Positions 57,310 to 64,000 of a stretch of DNA of 64,000 nt are shown here, in pieces. The stretch is from Rhodobacter sp. (GTDB taxonomy: Bacteria > Pseudomonadota > Alphaproteobacteria > Rhodobacterales > Rhodobacteraceae). Position 1 is the stretch's first letter. Each line of letters opens with the position of its first letter. The stretch spans positions 86,060-150,059 of the forward strand of contig JASJDP010000020.1 of the NCBI GenBank assembly GCA_030065095.1, in the 5' to 3' direction. The notes under the pieces were generated by a model. The model ran no database searches. It saw only the letters and a list, made by a program, of their open reading frames with translations, and had not been told where the DNA came from. A program made the translations under genes and the position numbers.

Positions 57310-58428
57310 ATGCCCAACCCTTCGATCCTAATCCTGCCTGGCGACGGAATCGGCCCCGAAGTCATGACCGAGGTCCGCAAGATCATCGACTGGTATGGCG
57401 TGAACCGGGGGCTAGCATTCGACGTCAGCGAAGATCTGGTCGGCGGCGCCGCATACGACGTCCACGGCACGCCGCTGACCGACGAGACCATGGCCAAGGC
57501 ACAAGAGGCTGACGCCGTCCTGCTGGGCGCCGTCGGCGGGCCGAAATACGACACGCTCGATTTCAACGAAAAACCTGAGCGCGGCCTTTTGCGCCTGCGC
57601 AAGGAGATGGACCTTTATGCCAACCTGCGTCCCGCGCAATGTTTCGATGCACTGGCCGATTTCAGCTCTCTGAAACCCGAAATCGTTGGCGGCCTCGACA
57701 TCATGATCGTGCGGGAACTGACCTCGGGTGTCTATTTCGGCGAGCCGCGCGGGGTCTTTGAGGAAGGCAACGAACGCGTCGGCGTGAATACCCAGCGCTA
57801 TACGGAATCCGAGATCGCCCGCGTCGCCCGCTCCGCGTTTGAACTTGCCCGCAAGCGCGACAACAAGCTGTGCTCGATGGAGAAGGCCAATGTGATGGAA
57901 TCCGGCGTGCTTTGGCGCGACGTCGTCACCGAGGTTCACGCCGCCGAATATCCCGATGTCGAGCTGAGCCATATGTATGCCGACGCCGGCGCGATGCAGT
58001 TGACCCGCTGGCCCAAGCAGTTCGACGTGATCGTCACCGACAACCTCTTCGGCGATCTGCTGTCGGACCTTGCCGCCATGCTAACCGGCTCGCTCGGCAT
58101 GTTGCCTTCGGCATCGCTGGGCGCACCCATGGCCAATGGACGTCCCAAGGCGCTTTACGAACCCGTCCATGGCTCGGCCCCCGATATCGCCGGTCAGGGA
58201 AAAGCCAATCCCATCGCCTGCATCCTCAGCTTCGCCATGGCCCTGCGCTACAGCTTTGATGCCGGGGAAGACGCCGACCGGCTGGAGGCTGCAGTGGAAA
58301 AGGTGTTGGCCGACGGGCTGCGGACCGCCGATCTTATCGGCGAAGAGGGCCGCGCCCCGGTCTCGACGTCCGAAATGGGCGACGCAATCATTGCCGCGCT
58401 GGATGCGAGCGTCAACGCCGCCGCATAG
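57310..58428 (+). CDS. leuB: 3-isopropylmalate dehydrogenase
   Basis: Oxidative decarboxylation of 3-isopropylmalate with NAD+, third step of leucine synthesis. 372 residues. Starts [20 protein letters not shown], then the substrate loop [20 protein letters not shown] near residue 90, [19 protein letters not shown] near 135, and the metal/NAD region [20 protein letters not shown] with [10 protein letters not shown] near 243. AAGGA precedes the ATG at 57310. Confidence 0.97.
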   Translation: MPNPSILILPGDGIGPEVMTEVRKIIDWYGVNRGLAFDVSEDLVGGAAYDVHGTPLTDETMAKAQEADAVLLGAVGGPKYDTLDFNEKPERGLLRLRKEMDLYANLRPAQCFDALADFSSLKPEIVGGLDIMIVRELTSGVYFGEPRGVFEEGNERVGVNTQRYTESEIARVARSAFELARKRDNKLCSMEKANVMESGVLWRDVVTEVHAAEYPDVELSHMYADAGAMQLTRWPKQFDVIVTDNLFGDLLSDLAAMLTGSLGMLPSASLGAPMANGRPKALYEPVHGSAPDIAGQGKANPIACILSFAMALRYSFDAGEDADRLEAAVEKVLADGLRTADLIGEEGRAPVSTSEMGDAIIAALDASVNAAA

Positions 58429-58505
58429 CGGCTATGCGGGCCGCCCGGGTTGCGACGGGTACAAGATAGGTCTTCTGTCGGCGGCAAAGTCGTAAGGCCG
58501 CTGAC

Positions 58506-59501
58506 ATGCCGGACCCGTCCAAATCAAACCTGCTGGGCGTTCTCTTTGCCCTCACAGCCTTTGCGCTGTTTTCCAGCCACGATGTGATCGTCAAGACGCT
58601 GGGCGGCTCGTATGCGCCGTTCCAGATCGTGTTTTTCAGCGTCCTCTTCGGCTTCCCGCTGGCCACGCTGATGCTGATGCGCGACCCTGTGTCCGGGCAT
58701 CTGCGGCCCGTGCACCCGTGGTGGACCGCGTTGCGAACGGCGGCGACGGTCGTCACCGCCTCTACCGGGTTCTATGCGTTCTCGACCCTGCCGCTCGCCC
58801 AGGTCTACGCGATCCTTTTCGCCGCGCCGCTTCTCATCACAATCCTGTCGATCCCGGTCCTCGGAGAGCGTGTGGGCCTCCACCGCTGGCTGGCGGTCGC
58901 AGTCGGGCTCGCCGGCGTGCTGGTCGTCCTGCGCCCGGGCTTGGAACCTCTGGAACCCGGTCACGTCGCCGCGCTGATCGCGTCGCTGGGCGCTGCCGTC
59001 TCTTCCGTCATCGTGCGAAAGATCGGCCGGGACGAACGCAGTGTGGTCATGCTGCTCTACCCGATGGTGGCAAATTTCGCCGCAATGGGCATGATCCTGC
59101 CCTTTGTCTACAAACCGCTGCCGGGCGAGGACCTGGGTGCTCTTGCGGTCATGTCGCTTCTGGCCTTTGCGGCCATGCTGTGCCTGATCGCCGCTTACCG
59201 CCGCGCCGACGCGGCCGTGATCGCGCCTATGCAATATTCCCAGATCATCTGGGCGGCTCTGTTCGGTGCTCTTATGTTCGGCGAAATCCCCGACCGGTTC
59301 ACGGCGCTTGGCGCCGGGATCATCATCCTCAGCGGCGTCTACATCGTTCTCCGCGAAGGCCGTGCGAATGTTTCGGTCAATCGCCCGGTTCTCAACACCC
59401 GCAGCCGGGCCGCCACGCCGTCCACACCGAGAGTTACCGGCCTGATGAACCGAATGGAAAGATCGCAATCCGAGCTTGAAAACCGCGCCAAACACGGCTA
59501 A
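58506..59501 (+). CDS. DMT-superfamily (EamA) transporter
   Basis: 331 residues, ten hydrophobic segments in two EamA repeats: the first from LLGVLFALTAFALFSSHDVI to WLAVAVGLAGVLVVLRPGL, the second from HVAALIASLGAAVSSVIV to LGAGIIILSGVYIVLREG. A hydrophilic tail of 45 residues follows. Possible substrate is an amino acid or metabolite, not predictable. Same direction as leuB, ends just before tRNA-Pro. Confidence 0.88.
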   Translation: MPDPSKSNLLGVLFALTAFALFSSHDVIVKTLGGSYAPFQIVFFSVLFGFPLATLMLMRDPVSGHLRPVHPWWTALRTAATVVTASTGFYAFSTLPLAQVYAILFAAPLLITILSIPVLGERVGLHRWLAVAVGLAGVLVVLRPGLEPLEPGHVAALIASLGAAVSSVIVRKIGRDERSVVMLLYPMVANFAAMGMILPFVYKPLPGEDLGALAVMSLLAFAAMLCLIAAYRRADAAVIAPMQYSQIIWAALFGALMFGEIPDRFTALGAGIIILSGVYIVLREGRANVSVNRPVLNTRSRAATPSTPRVTGLMNRMERSQSELENRAKHG

Positions 59502-59515
59502 GCCGCAACCTCGGT

Positions 59516-59592
59516 CGGAGTGTAGCTCAGCCTGGTAGAGCACTGTCTTCGGGAGGCAGGGGTCGTGAGTTCGAATCTCGCCACTCCGACCA
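59516..59592 (+). tRNA. tRNA-Pro (CGG)
   Basis: 77-base cloverleaf. Acceptor CGGAGTG pairs with CACTCCG at 59582-59588, D-arm GCTC...GAGC, anticodon stem CTGTC/GGCAG around loop TTCGGGA giving anticodon CGG, T-arm GTGAG-TTCGAAT-CTCGC, and CCA is encoded at 59590-59592. It is the likely integration target of the element that starts at its 3' end. Confidence 0.95.
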
Positions 59593-59649
59593 AAATTTCA
59601 AATAGTTAACACTTCGCCCATATTTACTGGCCCCCGTTTCGCCCCCAAT

Positions 59650-60678
59650 TCACCCCTCCATAGCCTTCACGGCACCCGCCTGACTCTTTGGGGAATGGTG
59701 CCAGTATGTGTCCTCGATCGTCTTCATCGAAGTGGCGAAGAATTCCGCCAGCTCGGTCTTGTCGGCCCCGCCGCGTACCGCCCAGATGATGGCTGTGTGC
59801 TTCAGCGTATGGGGCGTCGGCCGCCTGCCCAGATCGGCGGCGCTGACCACGTTGCGCCAGGCCGTCTTGATCGATGCGACCCGGGCGCCGCGGAATTCCA
59901 CCGCCCAAGTGTAACCCATACGATCCCACCGTATCGCATGCGCCAGAAGCTGGCGGGGCAGCTTGACGGGCGTGCGGCGTTTCTTCGTCACCCGCTCGCC
60001 TTCGCCGCACCTATACATGACGCCGGCGTCTAGGTCGAACCAACCGCCGACCATCGACGGGCCAGACAGGCGCAGCCCGAGCACGGCGTCGCGGCGCGTT
60101 CCGGTGTAGAGCGCACAGGATGAAATGAGCGATGTGGGCGAGCGCCTCGCCGCCCAGAGCAGCCTGGCCACTTCGCCGCGGGTCATTGCCCGCTGGCTCG
60201 TTTCGGGCTTTTCCGGCAGCGTCACGGGCGGTGCAGTCAGCAGGTAGCCTTCCTTAACGCAGTAGTTCAGCGCCGCGGACAGCGTGCCCAATTCGCGTCG
60301 GGTGGTCGATGCCTGAACGGGCCGCATGGCGGCGTAGCGGCGGCAGGTGGCGCCCTTGACGGCCGAGACGGCCTGGCCGCCCCAATACGGCAGCAGGGCC
60401 TGTATCGCGTAGGCAATGCGCTCACTGTCCACGACGTGGGGCGCGTGCTCTTCGCCATAGATTGCCAGCGCGTCGCCGCAGGTCATCCCCTCGGCGTGCA
60501 CGGGACCACGCGCACGGTGCTTTCTCTCGATGCATTCCGCGAGGATCGCTTCAGCTTGTCCGCGATCCTCTGTGCCCGTGCTGTACTCTGGCTGGCCGGT
60601 GTCCTTGATGACCCATGTGGGCCGTCTGCCTTTTCGCTTTCTGAGATAGAGTCGCGGCCCTTTGGCCGGCATAGGCAT
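59650..60678 (-). CDS. Tyrosine recombinase (integrase)
   Basis: 342 residues. Mediates site-specific integration, probably into the adjacent tRNA-Pro. N-terminal arm-binding part PKGPRLYLRKRKGRR-like with a beta hairpin, core-binding helices (LPYWGGQAVSAVKGATCRRY), and the catalytic domain: Arg in ALYTGTRRDAVLGL, the box HTLKHTAIIWAVRGG, where Lys replaces the usual Arg, and nucleophile Tyr in KTIEDTYWHHSPKS. Starts at 60678 or 60672 (two Met). It overlaps the upstream excisionase-like frame by 196 bases. Confidence 0.9.
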   Translation of the reverse strand: MPMPAKGPRLYLRKRKGRRPTWVIKDTGQPEYSTGTEDRGQAEAILAECIERKHRARGPVHAEGMTCGDALAIYGEEHAPHVVDSERIAYAIQALLPYWGGQAVSAVKGATCRRYAAMRPVQASTTRRELGTLSAALNYCVKEGYLLTAPPVTLPEKPETSQRAMTRGEVARLLWAARRSPTSLISSCALYTGTRRDAVLGLRLSGPSMVGGWFDLDAGVMYRCGEGERVTKKRRTPVKLPRQLLAHAIRWDRMGYTWAVEFRGARVASIKTAWRNVVSAADLGRRPTPHTLKHTAIIWAVRGGADKTELAEFFATSMKTIEDTYWHHSPKSQAGAVKAMEG

Positions 60679-60857
60679 TCGATCAGCCCCCATAGGTCGT
60701 AAATCTTGGTCTTGCGTCCAATCTGGAAAGCATGCCCGCAATCCCGCGCCGCTTGCAACAGCGGCGCTTCCTTGAAGCCCGTTTCCTCGGCGGCCTCGCG
60801 TGCTGTCCAAAGGCGTTTCGGGACAATACCAGTGCCGCCAATGTCGAACGCCTTCAT
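60483..60857 (-). CDS. Excisionase-like helix-turn-helix protein
   Basis: 124 residues. Residues 14-60 (KRLWTAREAAEETGFKEAPL and then GRKTKIYDLWGLIE) have the MerR-like winged HTH shape of Xis/AlpA proteins. The C-terminal half (ARAQRIADKLKRSSRNASRE) is Ser/Arg-rich and lies entirely within the integrase gene in another frame; it looks protein-like and I recall similar tails in roseobacter prophage genes, but it may be non-conserved. Starts three bases after the stop of the preceding gene. Confidence 0.6.
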   Translation of the reverse strand: MKAFDIGGTGIVPKRLWTAREAAEETGFKEAPLLQAARDCGHAFQIGRKTKIYDLWGLIECLCRPKGRDSISESEKADGPHGSSRTPASQSTARAQRIADKLKRSSRNASRESTVRVVPCTPRG

Positions 60858-60860
60858 TGG

Positions 60861-61133
60861 CTATTCTTTCGCTTGCAGATGGATACGGTAGGCGCGGCGC
60901 GGGTCGGCCATTGCGATCATCGCTGCGTCGAAGATATCGGCCAGATCGGCGAAGCGCGGGTCCAGATCGATCCGGCAGGTGGGGCGGAAAGTGGTGCAGT
61001 AGGACCGGGCCAGCATGTCGGCGACGGACGAAAAACCGGTCAGCTCGTCGACCAGTTGATCGGCGTTCGGCCAGGCGCGGTTGATATGGCCGGGGGCGGC
61101 CTTGCGTACGGCGTCCAGCACATAGGCGGTCAT
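60861..61133 (-). CDS. Small phage-type hypothetical protein
   Basis: 90 residues starting MTAYVLDAVRKAAPGHINRA; mostly helical (ADQLVDELTGFSSVADMLAR), two Cys in SYCTTFRPTCR, basic end. No known family. The ATG at 61133 overlaps the stop of the previous gene by four bases, which favours it over the ATG at 61139. Part of the leftward operon that ends with the integrase. Confidence 0.6.
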   Translation of the reverse strand: MTAYVLDAVRKAAPGHINRAWPNADQLVDELTGFSSVADMLARSYCTTFRPTCRIDLDPRFADLADIFDAAMIAMADPRRAYRIHLQAKE

Positions 61134-61591
61134 GCGCATTGCCGGGCCTCCTCTGCGGCCTGGACACGCTCTGCGCGGTTTTTGACCCAGTCCGATATCA
61201 GCTGGTCGGTGTAGCGGCGGGCGGCGTTGGCGGTGTCTACTGCCACCGGGTCACTGCGCCGGTTGCGGGTCATCCGGTAGGTCAGCATCGCGGGCGCTGC
61301 CATCATGCCCACCCGGCGCAGCTCCGCGTCGTCCTTCTGGCGGCAAGCAGCACTGCAGTATTTCTGCCAGTCGCGCGTCGGGTTGAAGGGACGCGAGCAA
61401 TCGGGGTGAAAGCAAATGCCGGGGCGGTGCATCGGCAGGACACCGTCGCATGCGATGTGAAATGGCTCAATGTCGAGCTTGAAGCCCGTCTCGGTGCGGG
61501 CATTCGGGGACGTGCCGGGGACGCGCGCCGCCTGGTCCATGGAACAAGGTTCCACGGCCCAGTCAGGGAGTGATTGCGCGTCCCCGGCCAC
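61130..61591 (-). CDS. Zinc-ribbon phage-type protein
   Basis: About 153 residues. A four-cysteine cluster, CFHPDC and YCSAAC within 25 residues, suggests a treble-clef or FCS-type zinc finger; basic helical C terminus (AARRYTDQLISDWVKNRAER). N terminus LPDWAVEPCSMDQAARVPGT resembles the lead of small phage DNA-binding proteins. The start is uncertain: GTG 61591 follows GGGGTGGGGCG, with GTG 61555 and ATG 61540 as alternatives. Downstream gene overlaps by four bases. Confidence 0.55.
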   Translation of the reverse strand: MAGDAQSLPDWAVEPCSMDQAARVPGTSPNARTETGFKLDIEPFHIACDGVLPMHRPGICFHPDCSRPFNPTRDWQKYCSAACRQKDDAELRRVGMMAAPAMLTYRMTRNRRSDPVAVDTANAARRYTDQLISDWVKNRAERVQAAEEARQCA

Positions 61592-61601
61592 CGCCCCACC
61601 C

Positions 61602-61829
61602 CTATTCGCGCTTGCCGCAACAATGCGGCAGGTCGGAGAAGCTGTGACGGCTGACCATGACGTGATGCGGCTGTGCCAGGCGGTCCGGGTGAAACTCCAG
61701 ACCGCGCGCATGCATCAGCGTGTGCCAGGCGATGTGAAACAGGTCGGGTTGCGCGGCGAATTCGCCCGGATGCAAGACGACGTAGCGGGCATTTTCGACC
61801 GATCTTTTCATGTCTATGATCGCAGGCAT
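61602..61829 (-). CDS. Small hypothetical protein, first of the leftward operon
   Basis: Up to 75 residues, MPAIIDMKRSVENARYVVLH at the start and a His-rich middle (FHIAWHTLMHARGLEFHPD). The internal ATG at 61811 gives a 69-residue form. Not recognised. It is the first gene after the AT-rich promoter region at 61830-62019. Confidence 0.5.
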   Translation of the reverse strand: MPAIIDMKRSVENARYVVLHPGEFAAQPDLFHIAWHTLMHARGLEFHPDRLAQPHHVMVSRHSFSDLPHCCGKRE

Positions 61830-61878
61830 CTGCCGTTATAGCCTGGCAAGGTATGGCGCAAATGATATTGCGAAATAA

Positions 61879-61893
61879 TGGAAGGAACTTCCA
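61879..61893. promoter_or_regulatory. Operator-like palindrome in accessory promoter region
   Basis: TGGAAG-GAA-CTTCCA, a perfect 6-base inverted repeat, lies in an AT-rich spacer between the leftward integrase operon and the rightward GNAT-like gene; a further TTTCCAT half-site occurs near 61920. A phage-type repressor site is plausible, since two HTH regulators lie within 2 kb. Confidence 0.35.
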
Positions 61894-62019
61894 TATACCA
61901 ACATAATATAGAAGATATTTCCATTCTTTGTGCTGAACACACCTCCCAAGCCATTGGGTTCCGGTTTTTCCCACACGTGGTTAATGAAGCTTTAAAGCGG
62001 CGAGCATGGGGAGGGCAGT

Positions 62020-62719
62020 ATGGATAATCTGGATCTGGCTCGACTAATCGCATTGTGCGAAGCAAAGCTGGGGGGAAACCGGCTATTCTGTTGAGCTTGA
62101 GCAAGACCCTGCCCGCGGGGAGGCCAGAGCAAGTGTGGTGCGGAATAGAGCTCGATCCGCACCGTTTTCCTCGCTGAGGCACGATATTTCTAGCCGAGAG
62201 GTGTTTTGGGTATTCCTTGTCGCAAAGGGTCAGGACGTTGGGTGCGTCGCCGCCAGATTGCATCAGCTGGCTCCAGGCGAGCTAGTTGACTATCTGCAAC
62301 GTTCGTACGACCGGCTCTACGACGGAAAGAACTTTGTTCTCGATTTCTCATTTGAAAGCTGGATACGGAAGATTTCTGGGCGGGTCGCATATCTAGGTGA
62401 ATTCTATATCGACGAAAATCACCGAGGCAGCCGAAACCGGCTTCGTCAGTTCACGCATGTCCTATTTTCATTGACCGTACTGAACTTTAGGGTTGATTGG
62501 ATGTTCGCCTTTGTTCCTGACGCAGACGACGCACTAGGCTATTCTCGAACTTACGGGTTCAGCCAATTCGAAGAGCGGCGAATACACTGAACTGACATTC
62601 CCAGTGATCGAAATCAGGAGGTCATTTGCGGGCTTGAAGGATGGCAGATCGCGGATAAGGCCAAGCACTATGTAACCCATCCTGAGCGATTTATGGTTCC
62701 AGAAGTTCCCATTCGCTAG
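62020..62719 (+). pseudogene. GNAT-like acetyltransferase gene with frameshift and stop
   Basis: An ATG at 62020 behind GGGAGG opens MDNLDLARLIALCEAKLG, which stops after 24 codons; removing one G from the run of six at 62070-62075 continues it as ETGYSVELEQDPARGEARAS, then SREVFWVFLVAKGQDVGCVA, the acetyl-CoA-type GRVAYLGEFYIDENHRGSRN and YSRTYGFSQFEERR. That frame ends at TGA 62588-62590, but the same frame goes on with TDIPSDRNQEVICGLEGWQI, DKAKHYVTHPERFMVPEV up to TAG at 62717-62719. So two lesions in a gene of about 230 codons. Each could be a sequencing error; both together suggest decay. Confidence 0.5.
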
Positions 62720-62816
62720 GAGCTTGAGGAATAAGAATAGGCAATTCTTCGTCGGGCTTGTATCGCAACGGTACGAGGTGTGCGACATTGACCACTACCT
62801 GTGTCCACCGGCCTGC

Positions 62817-63488
62817 CTAAAAGAGTTTTCCGGGAAGGTGAATTCTCACGAACCTTACGTCTTTTGGCGTGCGCTGTCCGTCAACTGGAACTTTACGTTC
62901 TTTGCAGGAAATAGTGCTGCGACCGTACCTTGTGACAGACGCAAGTGAGTTGTTGAACTCCTCGTGATCAGCATCTGGCAGTCCGCGAATATGTCGTAGA
63001 TAGGGTTCAACTGCACCATCCTCCAATGTTGGCGCTGCCAGTCCCTTCGGTCCTACATGTAGGATGTTGACCTCTCCACCGGCCAAGTCAGGTAAGAAGC
63101 TGTCGATGTAGGGTAGGAGTTGCTCAAATCTGCCATCGATTTTTGTATCGGCCTCTAGCCATAGTTGAAAAACAGCCCTTGCGATGTCTCTGCTCATGAA
63201 CTCAAAGGCCGGGCCGATCTTGGCATTCGAGATCTCAATGAGCCTTTTCGTCGAGCTTAATATTTCCGGCAGCGCTGACAGGTCGCCGTCAGTTTTAGGT
63301 ACATCCAAAGAGCCATCAAAAAGACGATCAACGGTCGTACCGAGCCTTTGGGCAAGGCGATGCAGCGCAGTGCTGTTTGGTATAACAGTGTGATTGGGGT
63401 GCAGCCATTGACCTGCCCGTTTCGGTGATTGACCTGCGAGCGCCGATGCACGTTCCTTAGAAATTCCCAGGTCACGCATACGCCTCAA
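62817..63488 (-). CDS. HTH (XRE-like) regulator, N terminus possibly interrupted
   Basis: Up to 223 residues. N-terminal HTH: MRDLGISKERASALAGQSPK with RAGQWLHPNHTVIPNSTALH and LAQRLGTTVDRLFDG. The C-terminal 130 residues are a separate ligand- or dimerisation-type domain (RFEQLLPYIDSFLPDLAGGE). Starts available are TTG 63488 and ATG 63479. Upstream in frame an ATG at 63542 behind GGTAAGG reads Met-Gly-stop and then SDEDLRFLRNLKTNTLRR, which looks like the natural N terminus with an internal TAG. So it is either an alternative start or an inactivated gene. Confidence 0.55.
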   Translation of the reverse strand: MRRMRDLGISKERASALAGQSPKRAGQWLHPNHTVIPNSTALHRLAQRLGTTVDRLFDGSLDVPKTDGDLSALPEILSSTKRLIEISNAKIGPAFEFMSRDIARAVFQLWLEADTKIDGRFEQLLPYIDSFLPDLAGGEVNILHVGPKGLAAPTLEDGAVEPYLRHIRGLPDADHEEFNNSLASVTRYGRSTISCKERKVPVDGQRTPKDVRFVRIHLPGKLF

Positions 63489-63794
63489 CGTGTTTGTTTT
63501 CAGATTGCGAAGAAAGCGGAGGTCCTCATCGCTCTATCCCATTGCCTTACCGGTATAACATTATCCCCTGCGCACGTCATAGTTGACTGCGTTTTGGTTC
63601 GTCAATGATACTCCGCGCCATTAATCCGTCGGCAATTCTCGTGGTCCCAGTTCTGAAAGTGCTACAGCGATGGAGTGGAAGAGGTATGAAATTTATGAAC
63701 GCGTGGTTCTGTGGGTCTCCTGGCACACAGGAATTACGCCGAATGTTCTGTTTAGGCTGGCATTCGTTTGCATGCGTCGGCGAAAGAGATCCGC

Positions 63795-64000
63795 TCAAAG
63801 ACCATCGGACACAGCGGAAGAGATGCGCGACTTCACGTCAGCATCTAAGAAACAAGATAAATCTCCGGAATAGAGGAAGTTCATATCCGCCCCAAGCTTT
63901 TCCCAGATTTCATAGGCCATTTCTGGAGAGCCCCCATTGGGTGGTCCGGGTTGATTGTTAGTGCATGGTCGGTCTCGGGTCCAATGGAACGATGCTTTCC
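63795..64000 (-). CDS. 3' end of a possible HTH regulator, 5' end outside window
   Basis: A frame open from the right edge to TGA 63797-63795, 67 codons. It ends GGSPEMAYEIWEKLGADMNF, LYSGDLSCFLDADVKSR and ISSAVSDGL. The pattern of an LG-x-x-x-x-x-L-Y-x-G-D-L segment is typical of the last helices of XRE-type phage regulators (usually LGVSLDWLYRGDLS). No start is visible, so it must begin beyond 64000. A plus-strand frame across the same bases looks like its shadow. Confidence 0.4.
   Translation of the reverse strand, partial: KASFHWTRDRPCTNNQPGPPNGGSPEMAYEIWEKLGADMNFLYSGDLSCFLDADVKSRISSAVSDGL

Larger units (their letters stand above)
59593..64000. mobile_element. Integrative element at tRNA-Pro, right end outside window
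   Basis: From the tRNA 3' end onward every gene is accessory: tyrosine integrase, excisionase-like protein, small phage-type proteins, HTH regulators and a decayed acetyltransferase-like gene. The integrase ends 58 bases from the tRNA, the standard position beside attL. Beyond 61830 the DNA is clearly more AT-rich than the chromosome. I looked for a second copy of the tRNA 3' end (GAATCTCGCCACTCCGACCA) and found none before 64000. Confidence 0.7.

Noticed and set aside
63605..63961. Plus-strand open frames of 118 and 67 codons near the right end
   Set aside because: They overlap a minus-strand frame with an XRE-like ending, which is more protein-like; no start context or motif supports the plus-strand frames.
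59593..64000. Search for CRISPR arrays, defence genes or a second attachment site in the element
   Set aside because: No regularly spaced repeats, no cas or restriction-type motifs, and no second copy of the tRNA 3' end were found within the window.

Overview
The window reads as chromosomal DNA of a marine alphaproteobacterium of the Rhodobacterales/Roseobacter type. This is inferred from high GC, dense short operons with ATGA and TGATG stop/start overlaps, the pckA/chvI/chvG arrangement, a methylsuccinyl-CoA dehydrogenase of the ethylmalonyl-CoA pathway, and several small families typical of that group. About 59.5 kb is ordinary core genome; the last 4.4 kb is an integrated element.

Layout. 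1-3907: sensor kinase chvG (cut by the window edge) and regulator chvI, divergent from pckA, with tandem operator-like repeats in front of pckA. 3951-7614: a secreted protein, an RraA-like protein, a 140-bp inverted-repeat element and mcd. 7879-17425: accD-folC, a CAAX-type protease, ilvD followed by three small envelope or unknown genes, a VanZ-like protein and fadH. 17436-24490: DUF4262 protein, LysR regulator, a four-gene leftward cluster (molybdopterin-binding protein, GNAT, AhpD-like, OmpA-like), sfsA and map. 24534-35807: MalY-type aminotransferase and DoeB-like deacylase, HAD phosphatase-rsmD-reductase, peroxiredoxin, phhB with a FemAB-like protein, GDPD-RidA, a methyltransferase, a YCII/SRPBCC/ArsR cassette and an SDR. 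35914-39902: dxs-ispA-xseB-deacetylase operon. 39931-46653: secreted protein, an RdhA/QueG-like double [4Fe-4S] protein, a second copy of the 140-bp element, a C-terminally shortened dnaE2 with a LexA-type box, a 251-bp region bounded by inverted repeats, a frameshifted gene remnant and rppH. 46697-51669: rsfS-rlmH-gpmI-envC-like-ctpA, all leftward. 51848-59501: yihY, leuCD, a membrane protein, a secreted EEP-fold protein, leuB and a DMT transporter.

59516-64000: tRNA-Pro(CGG) followed directly by a tyrosine integrase, an overlapping excisionase-like gene, three small phage-type genes, an operator-like palindrome, a GNAT-like gene with two disabling lesions and two HTH regulators. The right half of this block is visibly more AT-rich than the rest. 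The far attachment site is not in the window.

How the parts work together: pckA under a LacI-type operator suggests control of gluconeogenesis; accD-folC, ilvD, leuCDB, dxs-ispA and mcd are housekeeping carbon, lipid, amino-acid and isoprenoid functions; gpmI-envC-ctpA links a glycolytic enzyme with envelope proteolysis and division. The least explained items are two families of dispersed structured repeats, the shortened dnaE2 without imuA/imuB nearby, the RdhA-like protein and the decaying genes in the tRNA-Pro element. I found no CRISPR array and no obvious large novel multi-gene system.
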